Assembly (NCBI RefSeq): GCF_964204645.1
Contig: NC_134025.1
Span: forward strand, 31,278,001 to 31,342,000
Length of the DNA: 64,000 nucleotides
Direction: 5' to 3'
DNA from: Tubulanus polymorphus
Taxonomy: Eukaryota; Nemertea; Palaeonemertea; Tubulaniformes; Tubulanidae
In this document: in pieces, positions 38,401 through 49,031 of the stretch
How positions within the stretch are numbered: the first letter of the stretch is position 1
Layout of the letters: each line of letters opens with the position of its first letter
Translations under genes and position numbers: made by a program
The notes under the pieces: generated by a model
Told to the model about the DNA's origin: nothing
The model's input: only the letters and a program-made list of their open reading frames with translations
Databases searched by the model: none

Positions 38401-38940
38401 AGAATATTCCTAATTCGGTTCAGATATTCAGTAGAATCTTGGTTGCGGTTTTTGACATTTTCTTTACTCTTTGTGAGTAGTGTGTAGGGGAGGGGGAGGG
38501 GGGTATGATGAGGTGACTCTAGAAACCGCTAATCCTCAACAATTCAGTCTCAACTTTACCGCAAATTGTGAATACAAATACCGCACCTCACAAACCATAA
38601 TATTATCCAAACCCATAAATATCTTCGGTTAAACGTGAAAACAAATAGTTCTTCGTAGGTAGCAACTAGATTTTATTCAAAGTGAGTCGTTACTGGTGAA
38701 TACCGTAGCTTCATCAGGTAAATGAGTTAAGTCAATAGAGAGACAGTAGGGAGAGTGAAACTACTGAGAGAAAGTGAGCTGGAGACTTTACTTATTTACT
38801 GATGAAGCTAATACTCAGTAGAAAAAGACCCAGATAATATCTATCATATACTAAACCTATACGGTGTTTATCCTTATCACGTCTGACTTGACGCCAGGTT
38901 AACACGGTTTCTCTCCCAAATATCTTACAACTTCCGCCTC
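35411..38940. other. Gene-poor region, no recognised gene
   Basis: A frame at 36961-37245 (95 codons from its first ATG) and one at 37664-37885 are open but resemble nothing I know. A family B copy lies at 36285-36400. Confidence 0.45.
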
Positions 38941-38944
38941 CGCA

Positions 38945-39073
38945 GAGGGAGAGGGAGAGGGAGAGGGAGAGGGAGAGGGAGAGGGAGAGGGAGAGGGAGA
39001 GGGAGAGGGAGAGGGAGAGGGAGAGGGAGAGGGAGAGGGAGAGGGAGAGGGAGAGGGAGAGGGAGAGGGAGAG
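38945..39073. repeat. (GAGGGA)n microsatellite
   Basis: About 21 perfect hexamer copies. The minus strand reads as Ser-Pro or Leu-Pro repeats, which are by-products of the hexamer. Confidence 0.98.
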
Positions 39074-40550
39074 AGGTTGAGGGTTTGTGACTCAGTGTTT
39101 GTGTCAGTGTTCTCTGCTTCACGCTGTGTTAACGACTCCTTGTGAATCTGTGGGTAACGATCTGACTGACACGGCACGCTGTATCCCCAAGATAACAATA
39201 CACCTATAATCACCCATAGTTCACCTGCATTTACAATAGGCCACGAGAGCTATCAGTTTACAACTATAACTAACCTATAGTAGCACATGATTAGAAACTG
39301 GCCTCCTTTACTGTGACATATGCCTAGTATTCATAATTCATTAAAATGATCTCTGATTTGATTTATCATTGGACACAATAAAGAGGCCCACGAGATTTAT
39401 ACAATAGAACATGTGAACAATCTAGTGGAAAATTGGGGGACATTGATAACTCATATGAGAAACATTAATAATGGTAATGTTTGTGAAGTCGGCCAAATGT
39501 CCTCTTCAGAGAGTTTGAACTATAAACATTAGATTTGTAGATAAATCATTTTTCATTTCTTCACTTGTTTCATAACTGAAGATATCAACAGAATTCAGAC
39601 ATCGAAATTAGATGATTTTCTCGAAAATATCGCATAATGTTTGATGAGTCTTTGTTGACTTGAAGTTTGAATATTTGCCTTTGTAAAGTCGCGGGATCCG
39701 ATCTAACTATAATCGCATTGAACTTCGACATTCTCAAATATCGTATGAGGGATGAATTGAGGAATTTTTGCTGTAAGGCAAATCTATCTTGGTTCGACAA
39801 GGATTTGAAAACCTAAAGGAACGCGGTCGTGATGTTGATCTCATCTCAGTATTAAACCCAGTCCTGGGAAGTTGAAAACTCATATTAAGTTATGTATATA
39901 TAATTGCTTTATGGATATGGACACTACTAAAGTACTGTAGCAATATTGGATATAACGGATATTCTGAGAAGAATTGATTTTTGTTTGTTTGTCGACAAGG
40001 GACAAAAGTTCGTCTGATAAATCTATATTGACAGTGCAATATAATCTACACATACAACAACCCAATATCCGAGTAACAACTGACCAGACGCGAGGGGGGT
40101 ATGGGACGGCACGCGCCGGGGCTGAGAGCGGGGACATTATAATCATCGCCAGCATGAGAAAACAACAGATATTCCTCGTGTAAACAATCTTTATCAGCTG
40201 ATGAGTTTTCTATAGATGAGACGCGACTGTATCAAAATTAAACAAAGGAAATGATTGAGCGAAATAACTGTATCTATATAGGGCCAGTGAAACTATAAAA
40301 TACGGTATCAAATCAATAAACGTTAGACATAGTGAACTTTGTACAACCAGATTTTTCGCTATAAGAATCGCTTCATCCAGTTAACATTGATAAACACTAA
40401 GTACCCGTGTCATGATGTGTAGAAAGTCCCACAATAATGACGAAAAAATGAAGTCCGAAGATGTTTGCTCGAGCCGCCAGTAGGAGTTTACAGAGTCTGT
40501 GCAAAACATCTATCGTAAATCATTGTGTAGATATTGACATTACATTTTCA
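39074..40550. other. Non-coding stretch
   Basis: AT-rich with no supported ORF, RNA gene or repeat family. Confidence 0.4.
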
Positions 40551-40925
40551 TAGTCATCTTCAGGAATACTGTATTCCTTGAGCTAGTGTAGTTTATTCAA
40601 CGTTTCGACTTTATCATAATAGTCATCTTCAGGAATACTGTATTCCTTGAGCTAGTGTAGTTTATTCAACGTTTCGACTATATCCTGATAGTCATCTTCA
40701 GGAATACTGTATTCCTCGAGCTAGTGTAGTTTATTCAACGTTTCGACTTTATCATAATAGTCATCTTCAGGAATACTGTATTCCTTGAGCTAGTGTAGTT
40801 TATTCAACGTTTCGACTATATCCTGATAGTCATCTTCAGGAATACTGTATTCCTCGAGCTAGTGTAGTTTATTCAACGTTTTATCAATCATCTTCGGGAG
40901 TATTGTATTCAGCTAGTAGTTTATT
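40551..40925. repeat. 69-bp satellite-like tandem repeat
   Basis: Starts at 40551, 40620, 40689, 40758 and 40827 give an exact 69-bp period, followed by one degenerate copy. Units alternate between a TTTATCATAA and a TATATCCTGA variant, so the higher-order period is 138 bp. Each unit contains the perfect hairpin GGAATAC-T-GTATTCC (the end base varies) and CAACGTTTCGACT. A lone fragment of the same unit (TAGTCATCTTCAGGAATA) is at 54009. Confidence 0.95.
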
Positions 40926-41744
40926 CAAAATTTCGACTATATTCTAAAAGTCAGTATCCCTGAAGATTACGGGTCAATTGTTTCAATCCTCGGGTATCAT
41001 TGTAAAAAAAACTCAATTCAATGTCAACCTCGATTTCCTAGGGTCTAGTTCTATAGTATAGTGTGGAGTAGCACTGATTTTTGCTCTAATAAAAAAAAAT
41101 AATCCATCTTTACAGACGGATACAATACGCTCATTGTTGTCGGGCTGCGTGCCAATTATTACCACTTCCGGTCAAATACAATACGAGCCCGGTGACCTAT
41201 AGCTGTCAGCTTTACTATAACGACTCGAAAACAATAGCTATAGAGGTCGCTAGACTCATCAACTCACAGAGGTTTAGAAATCTTACAAAAATACTCATTG
41301 TTCGACTCAGACTATGCGCGGCTGGACTTCGCTCTGTTTCGGGTGCACTTTTTATATTCTCAGAAAAATCACGATCCTGACGACTTGTCGAACAGATGGG
41401 ACTGACCAATGAACCTTGTATAACTCGGGTCAATATTAGCCTTGTACATTGAGGTTTAACTACATAATCTCAGCCGCTGTAATGGCCGTTTAGGCGGTCT
41501 ACAGTTTTTTGAAGTCTGGTTTAATTGACTGGGGTTACTGGCTGATTAGTTAGCTTCAATAGTCAATATACGGTTTGATCGGTAATAAACGTATTGTTCA
41601 TAGGGTTTAAGCCAGATGTCGCTTGCTGAACCGCGGCAGATCCGATATTCTTAGAAAAAATGCAATAAAAAACTCAGAGATTTACATTAGACGCCGATAG
41701 AAAGAGTGTGTTTTTCCACGCCCTGTAAGAGATCTGGAGTCAGG

Positions 41745-41960
41745 CCCAAACCTGGTATCAAATCTTGGTTGTACGATTGGTTATAGAACCAAAAATAAAC
41801 TTAGACTTGTCGATTGGTTATAGAACCAAAATGAGCTTAGACTGGTCTTAAGTTGTTAGATTGGTTAAGAACCAAAATGAACTTAGGCTGGTCTTGTTGT
41901 TAGATTGGTTATAGAACTAAAATGTGCTTAGACTCAAGTTGTGAATCGCAGCCAGGTCCT
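41745..41960 (+). repeat. Family B, locally tandem copies
   Basis: Four tandem ~47-bp units of GATTGGTTATAGAACCAAAA followed by TGAGCTTAGACTGGTCTTAA. The block starts and ends with the family's flanking CAGGTCCTGG-type sequence. Confidence 0.8.
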
Positions 41961-42116
41961 GGATGATATGGTAGTTCTATGTGGTATGTGACTTTGTGTC
42001 TGCAGACGTCACCACATGTATACCCTACTCCTGGAGGTGCCACGTGCGTCCTGAATCAGATACATGTATTTTGTGGGTTAATGAAACTTTTGACATCATA
42101 TCTCAGCACAATGCGC

Positions 42117-42770
42117 AGGAGAGAGGAGAGAGGAGAGAGGAGAGAGGAGAGAGGAGAGAGGAGAGAGGAGAGAGGAGAGAGGAGAGAGGAGAGAGGAGAG
42201 AGGAGAGAGGAGAGAGGAGAGAGGAGAGAGGAGAGAGGAGAGAGGAGAGAGGAGAGAGGAGAGAGGAGAGAGGAGAGAGGAGAGAGGAGAGAGGAGAGAG
42301 GAGAGAGGAGAGAGGAGAGAGGAGAGAGGAGAGAGGAGAGAGGAGAGAGGAGAGAGGAGAGAGGAGAGAGGAGAGAGGAGAGAGGAGAGAGGAGAGAGGA
42401 GAGAGGAGAGAGGAGAGAGGAGAGAGGAGAGAGGAGAGAGGAGAGAGGAGAGAGGAGAGAGGAGAGAGGAGAGAGGAGAGAGGAGAGAGGAGAGAGGAGA
42501 GAGGAGAGAGGAGAGAGGAGAGAGGAGAGAGGAGAGAGGAGAGGGGAGAGGGGAGAGGGGAGAGGGGAGAGGGGAGAGGGGAGAGGAGGAGTGAGTGGAG
42601 AGATGAGGAGAGAGGGGAGAGGGGAGAGGGGAGAGGAGAGAGGGGAGAGGGGAGAGGAGAGAGGGGAGAGGGGAGAGGAGAGAGGAGAGAGGAGGGGAGA
42701 GAGGAGAGATGAGGAGAGAGGAGGGGAGAGAGGAGGGGAGAGAGGAGGGGAGAGAGGAGGGGAGGGAAGT
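42117..42770. repeat. Large GAGAGGA array grading into GA/G-rich variants
   Basis: About 420 bp of near-perfect 7-bp GAGAGGA units, then GAGAGGG hexamer- and octamer-like variants and GAGGGGAGAGAG units to 42770. Long ORFs of 228-265 codons on both strands (GERREE-type and SPLSSLL-type) come only from the 7-bp period. Confidence 0.98.
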
Positions 42771-42785
42771 GTTTAAATACAATTT

Positions 42786-43540
42786 AGATTTAACTACTTT
42801 TTAATGACGGTTTCTACATCGTGAACGCGCATGCGCGCGCGTGTTTCGTCGATTCTGGTTTGAAGGGAAATAATTCGGAACAAAAGCCTCAAGTTTGATT
42901 TCTATGTGAAGACCTTAGCGTGATACCATAACACATGTGTTATATCCCGCCGTTCACTGCATTCGGTTCCGTTTCGTCTTCGCTGGGGGTCAGTGTTTCA
43001 CGATTAGTAAAAGCCTCAATGTTTGTCCTATGCCTACTCATTCGCCGAGCCAAACCTAAATCTATTGTAGTCAGATTCATAAATTTCTCGGATGAATTTT
43101 TTTTCGTGGTTTCATTTCGTTGTTCTTTTGAAAACGTTTGACGTCTATAAATCCATGTTCTTAAACGTTGTTTAAACCGGGTAATTTTAACTCGAACTAC
43201 AATCGTTTTGATTTAGGACTAGTCTCACAACAGATGTCATCCATGTGACTCAACCATGATAACCCCCCTCCCAACATTTACTTACAATTTATTACAACTT
43301 GTTACAATGTTTCTAATCAATAATAATCTAGATACATTGTATCAAATTGTAACGTTTTCTATCTATTTGTTAGATTTATACACAATATATTTGTTAGATT
43401 TGTATATATTTGTTATCGGATTTATGTACAATTGATAGATTTGTATCTTTTTTGTGGTTGAATATAAATGTGTCGTCTCTAATCAAATAAAAGTGTTTTT
43501 TTCTCCACAAGACCATTTAAGCATGCCCGGTTTTGTACAC
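42786..43540. other. Non-coding stretch
   Basis: No recognised gene. TTACAATGTT-type motifs and TTGTTAGATTTGTATATAT repeats occur near 43285-43450. Confidence 0.4.
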
Positions 43541-43542
43541 CA

Positions 43543-43780
43543 CACCAGTTCGGTACTCAAGATTGGGTAGGAATCGAACAGCGTCCCAGAGCACGGTGTG
43601 GAGACAACCACTTCCCAGCACTGTATCCCTAGTGGTGGCTCGGTGGTGTAGAGAGGTCTGTTCAGAGTCAGGGAACCAAACCCGGGTATCAGGGGTCGAC
43701 AAAAACCAAGTGTCTCACTGGAGAGTGATTCTCGTGTTGGGAAATACTCAAAAAACCAATAACTGGAAATAAGTTTGATG
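43543..43780. repeat. tRNA-like dispersed repeat (possible SINE)
   Basis: Contains TGGCTCGGTGG (A-box-like) and ACCCGGGTATC at the expected spacing. The left part resembles the degenerate repeat at 7.6-7.9 kb. The assignment is weak. Confidence 0.35.
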
Positions 43781-43794
43781 ACCACACATAAATG

Positions 43795-43820
43795 CAGCAG
43801 CAGCAGCAGCAGCAGCAGTA
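43795..43820. repeat. (CAG)n microsatellite
   Basis: Eight CAG triplets. Confidence 0.95.
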
Positions 43821-44087
43821 GTGAGTTGTGAGTTGTGAGTTGAATGTCCCGAGCAGGTCGATGTGGTTATATTCCCACATTAAACTCACAGACAGATGAA
43901 TTGCATAATGCCGGCCGCAGTCCATTGTTCCAGTAAACTCCTCCTCAATCTCTTGATGACTCAGTCCGGGAGTAGGATTAAAATATTAATCTGATTTTAG
44001 CTGAAATAATATCATCTAATTCTTTTATCGTTCGTAGCCGGAAACCTGTCACTAAACTAGCGAGTTCTGTGGGCGCTGAGATCCAGG

Positions 44088-44172
44088 GGTAGGATTGATT
44101 GCCGAGTTCTGTGAACAGGGGTAGGATTGATTGCCGAGTTCTGTGAACAGGGGTAGGGCTGATTGCCAGGTG
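44088..44172. repeat. ~35-bp tandem repeat
   Basis: Three copies containing GGGGTAGGATTGATTGCCGA, the last diverged. Confidence 0.85.
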
Positions 44173-44667
44173 CCCCGTTTGAGGCAAGGTATAAACAGCC
44201 GAACGTCTGAATGATAATAGTGACACGGACTGGACTCGTTACAGAGTTCGAGTTAACTAGACATTAGTTCATCGTTTTAACTCATTTGGAACAGGGTCCT
44301 ATGTAAGGAAGTACTAATGTATTACATATGGTATGAATAGAATAGAGATTTGTCTAATGAATCTTATAATAAAACGGCCCGTGTTTAACGCCATATGACG
44401 GTTTAATATAGTTATCGATCACATGAAGCACCGATCCTTATATTCGTTATATTGACATCCAATTAGTACAATTTAGAATATAAAGAAGTATAAAAGCTCA
44501 GGTGTTACTACTCAGTGAAATCCACGTGTTGTTTGGACACTTCATTTCATACACTGAATATATTATTGTATTCAATTGTACGTTGTAATTATGTATTGTT
44601 TAATAGTGAAGGGAAAACAATTTACAGTTCAGAATATTCAATATTAGAGATACAACAAATGATGTAT

Positions 44668-44866
44668 CAGGACTCAGGTCCACAGTTCTGGACTCAGGTC
44701 CACAGTTCTGGACTCAATTCCACAGTTCTGGACACCGTTCCACAGTTCTAGAACCAGTTCTAAGTCACAACTGTGGAACTGAGTCCAGAACTGTGTACCT
44801 GGGGCCAGAACTGTGTACCTACGGTCAGAACTGTGGAACTGGGTCCAAAACTGTGGAACTGAGTCT
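44668..44866. repeat. Inverted array of a ~20-bp ACAGTTCTGGACTC unit
   Basis: Left half (44668-44760): direct repeats of TCCACAGTTCTGGACTCA. Right half (44766-44866): the reverse complement, AACTGTGGAACTGAGTCCAG. Single units also occur at 4813, 14530, 30947 and 35270, and a further array is at 53262-53460. Confidence 0.85.
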
Positions 44867-45699
44867 CGGGTGAGATTCCGGGGTGGGTAACCCGGGGTGG
44901 GGATCCCCGGTGCAGATTCCGGGGTGAAGAAAGTTCGATCATGGACGTCTAGTGTCCATTGTTTCCATTGTAACGGGCCTCCTCAAATAGTACGTTTTAC
45001 CCTGGAGACCAGGACAATCAAACAGTCGTTAAGGTTACGACATAATAACGACCAATCATTGGTTAATTCACTATCACGTGTCTTATTTCCAACCATCTGA
45101 TTGGTTAATTGGAAACAATGTTACGATGCTTTTGTAACAACGTTAGATCAGTTACGAAATCAGATTCTGTAATTAAATTGAGCGGACAGAATTTAAGCGG
45201 AATTTAGAAGTCATTGATAAACAATACCAGGAATTGTGAGCGAACGCCTCGCGGGTTATTTCCCTAAGGTACATTTTCAATAGATAAATCACACTTGAAT
45301 CGATGCAGTCGATCTCCGTAACAGTGCAATAGTGCCCAAGGGCAAATTCTCAAGGTCGATGTTACTATCGTAGTAAAAATTTGCATATTACTGATGAAAT
45401 TGATATTATTGTATGATGTATCCATTCTGTGTCAGTCTGCCATCTGTAATCACGTCTGCTACGGCCATGCCGTCTGCCGAATTATTAAACGGTTAAAAAG
45501 CTGATAATTTTGTTGAATCTATTTCTGATCACGCATCCACGCTGAGGAGAGAGTCATTTATCATTCTGTCGCGTTGCAGTCTGTCCTAGCCTATCGCATG
45601 CCTGGTTCATTATAGATTATAATCAGATTACGTAAAAAAACAACTTGATTAAAATGAGATCCTGAATTTGATGGTTTCTCAGATGGTCATGCCACTGTA

Positions 45700-45806
45700 C
45701 CAGGGTTCAGTTTCACAAAAAGGTTTAAAATCGATTAAAGATAAAATGAATGAACAGAACTTAGGTTTTTTGGAGTTTAAACTTCTTTTATGAAACTGAA
45801 TCCTGA
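45700..45806. mobile_element. Foldback MITE-like element
   Basis: The left end CAGGGTTCAGTTTCACAAAA is mirrored at the right by the complement of CTCAGGATTCAGTTTCATAAAA, both continuing to TTTAAA. It is 107 bp with no coding capacity. Confidence 0.7.
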
Positions 45807-47534
45807 GACAATACTTAAATCAATCGTTCTCCAAAACGCGGTCTCGTGGTCAGAATTGTGTAGTCATGGCTTCGACCTATAAACTTACAAAGCCGATTCC
45901 CAACTCAAATCATAGCCCTCCCTTTTCTCTCTAGAAATCTTGAAAAAACGCTGATACACCTCTTCGGCTGGGATTCGAACCCGATGACGAGTCTGATCAT
46001 CTTCGTGCGACTTTTCTACCCTGCCGACATGTGACGTTTGAAATAATTCCTCCTCGGGTCGCAATTAGTTCTTTTTAAATAAACACAGTTACGTCAATAA
46101 CCACCGCAGAGTCTTAAGACTAAAATCGAATGATGGATGACCGTCTGGCACTTACGATAATCGATCTTTCGTTATGATGATGTAATCCGTCTGCAGTAAC
46201 ATCATCGCATAGCAACCGACAACAAACAAATGTAACAGAACCATAACGACGAATTTTCAGAATTACTTGAAAAAATAGTCAAATTGTGACATCTTTATTT
46301 CATAATCATGGAAATACCAACAAATGTGGTAATAATGTTTTTTTCTCTTATTTTATTTACAGGACATCATTTTTCTATAAATATACATATTATATACAAA
46401 AGAACATCACAGACGTAACAAAGGTATCCGCGTGTATCCGCGAGTATCCGCGAGTATCCGAACGCGTTGTCGCGTGGACACCAGAGAAATTATCATTTAT
46501 ATTTGTGCTTTTCATGAGTCTGTGTGGTATGATTTATAGATGAACCAATCAGTGCACCGAGAAATGGTGGACAACGCCCCCTGTAGGGCACGAACAGAAA
46601 GCAGCTTATCGTGTGAGGCATTATATACATATTTATAAAAACCCCGCAAGGAATCGAACTATATCGAACTAGATCAAATCTGTTATTCTAGACTAAGCAA
46701 AAATGCGCCATAAGCATGCAGCCTGCGCGTGTGTGAGTGTGTTGTTTTCCAGGTATTCTACGAGCGTAGACTCCCCGGGTTAAAAATATGAATCATAGAT
46801 TTATAGAAAATTAGTTTACAACTCACAGATAGTAGCGATAGTAAGGGTAGTAGGGGTGTTGTAGTTATCGCGCCCGATGTGAAACAGATGGTGCGGATAA
46901 AAGGACAAAATAATTCCGATATTTTCTTTGAGGTTTAGATCATCAAAAGTGCGCTGGCAAACAAATAAAACGTGCACTAAGTTACTGGAGAGTACAGCGG
47001 CGTGTTTTGTGTCAAACATAGCATACTATCCAAACTATCACTAAAAATTCTACCACAGCAGAAGGCGACTGGTAACTGAGTACAAAAGTCAAATCCAAAA
47101 AATCTCTCTGATATATCTGAACTTTAAATCTACAACAGCAGAAGATGGCGACTCTGGTGAGTGAGGAATCGGTGATAATGGAGTAGTCGGACTCTGCTTA
47201 TAGTCATTTAGCGTTTGAACGATTAAAATCTAAGGAATAAAATTGGTCCAAGTTTGATGAGAAATTCTGGATAAGAAATCGTTTTGTTTGTACATGTATA
47301 CACAAATAAAAAAACCTGTTGATTTAACGATTTACTGTTTGAAGCGAATCGAACGGGTGTCACGCAGACTATTTACACTATACATCTACATATACATTGA
47401 TTAACTTTACAACATTTCATTTTTGTACATAATTTTTTCAGATCAACAAAAATTCGACACAGTTTCATGTGTAGACGATAAAGCATTATGATTGTTACAA
47501 AAAGTGTCAGCTTTTTTTCAGAAATTTAGAAATC
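45807..47534. other. Gene-poor region
   Basis: No supported ORF. An 11-bp repeat (GTATCCGCGAG) has four copies at about 46425-46462. A minus-strand B-box-like GGGTTCGAATCCC near 45970 suggests a decayed tRNA-derived repeat. Confidence 0.45.
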
Positions 47535-47636
47535 AGGGCCCGGTTTTATAGACTGGTACCACCTTTAACCCGGGGGTCAATTGAGTTAGCCCCCCTCCCC
47601 TCCCCAAGGTTAAGGTTAGTCTATAAGACCAGCCCA
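47535..47636. mobile_element. Foldback element of the TATAGACTGGTA family
   Basis: Left arm GGGCCCGGTTTTATAGACTG with ACCTTTAACC; right arm complement GGGCTGGTCTTATAGACTAA with CCTTAACC. Partial relatives are at about 4085 and 34557. Confidence 0.65.
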
Positions 47637-48324
47637 AGTAATACGTACATTTCAAAATGGCAGTGTTTTCAGTTCAATGTGGTTATTTTTACTGATAACC
47701 ACTCTTTAATATCCGCCATATTGGATTCTATACTCGCACGTCATTTCCGGTGCGTTTCACAGCCTAAAAATCGATATTTTAAGTAGATGGCGACGAACCG
47801 CAGACATTGTTGCGTTGCCTATAGATACTCTATCGAGTTGGGGAGAGCTAGGATTCAATGCCATTCCGCAGCGGACGAAAATGTAATTAACACGTAATAA
47901 ATTTACAACAATACGTCATGACAAATATAAATACATTTTTTGTACATTCGTTGTAACAAGATTCTAGAAGCACATTTTATGTATATATATATATATATGT
48001 ATATATATATGCGGAATCGGTGGTGGTCAAACCAAAGTTTTCAGTGTACAATTATTACATACATTAAGAATATAAAAAAGTTCTAGTGGTTTGCAGTTTA
48101 CATACATACATATAGACCATGGATGATAATTCAAAATTCTTTCATAACATTCTCAATGTACTTTTATCAGGAGGTTCAACCACTTAAAACTGTAACATTA
48201 ATTTCAGCATGATTTCCATATCCATTCATAAAACTATATTCTACAATTACGTATTTTATAGTCGTTTATATTAAATGCTAATTTTATTGCTTGACATTGA
48301 GTTAATTTGCATAATGACGTCGTC

Positions 48325-48342
48325 ACGCACGAGCTCGTGCGT
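48325..48342. repeat. Perfect 18-bp palindrome
   Basis: ACGCACGAGCTCGTGCGT, preceded by a CRE-like TGACGTCG. It lies ~500 bp past the Delta stop codon. Confidence 0.8.
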
Positions 48343-48856
48343 CATCCTCGCCTGCCTAGTCTGGTCTTTTGTTAACCCCGGCAAGCGAGGCCCATAATTC
48401 GAACAGCCCCTTTATTTTCAGCCTTCAAATGACCGATCTCTACATACATATATGTATAACTGTTTAACCGTTATTTTCAAAAATGTTGTTGTAAAAAAAT
48501 CGATGAATCTTTCAATGAAGGCATCTTTAAGAAATCGCAGTAAACCTCACAGCCTTACCCGGACATGGCAAATATGATTTTTGACAAACTCGGGGAATAA
48601 ATCGAAATCATTTTTCTGACTTGACCTTCTCGGACTTCGCTCACATCGGACCAGTTTTTCTGATCGCGGTTTGTTTGAGTCAAGCAAGGTTTACTGGTAT
48701 TTCATTCTCAGCTGTATATACGACAAAATATACACAGTGTATAATATAAACACTTACACATTAGACAAGAACATTTAAAGAATGCATCCGTAACAAGCTT
48801 TTAAGCAGTGTTCATTAAAAAGGGAAGTCATGAGTGAGAATAATTGTGATGATGAA

Positions 48857-49031
48857 TTATACTTCAGTGGCGAGGATGATAGAATCCCGGTAAGGGTGAT
48901 GAGTGTGTAACGAGTATACCGACGTACTGTCCCCTGCACCACCTCGACTGTTACTGCTGCTGCTGCTGCTGCTACTGCCGCTTCTCGTCACTGGTTTCGA
49001 CACCATCAATTCAGCTGGATATATTTCACTA
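48857..49031 (-). CDS. Delta last coding exon (PDZ-ligand exon)
   Basis: The acceptor TCTCTCTTTACAG is at 49032-49044. The exon completes codon TG|T and reads [15 protein letters not shown], a serine run (about eight residues), an [15 protein letters not shown] stretch and finally DSIILATEV-stop. The T and phase fit exactly with the donor at 56124-56129. The poly-Ser tract is encoded by AGC-type triplets and may vary in length. Confidence 0.9.

Noticed and set aside
38899-39213. Ser-Pro and Leu-Pro repeat ORFs on the minus strand
   Set aside because: Translation of the (GAGGGA)n microsatellite only.
40551-40925. CRISPR-like regular repeats
   Set aside because: Whole 69-bp units repeat without unique spacers, and the genome is eukaryotic.
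41979-42782. ORFs of 228-265 codons on both strands
   Set aside because: Produced by the GAGAGGA repeat; no domain, no non-repeat coding body.
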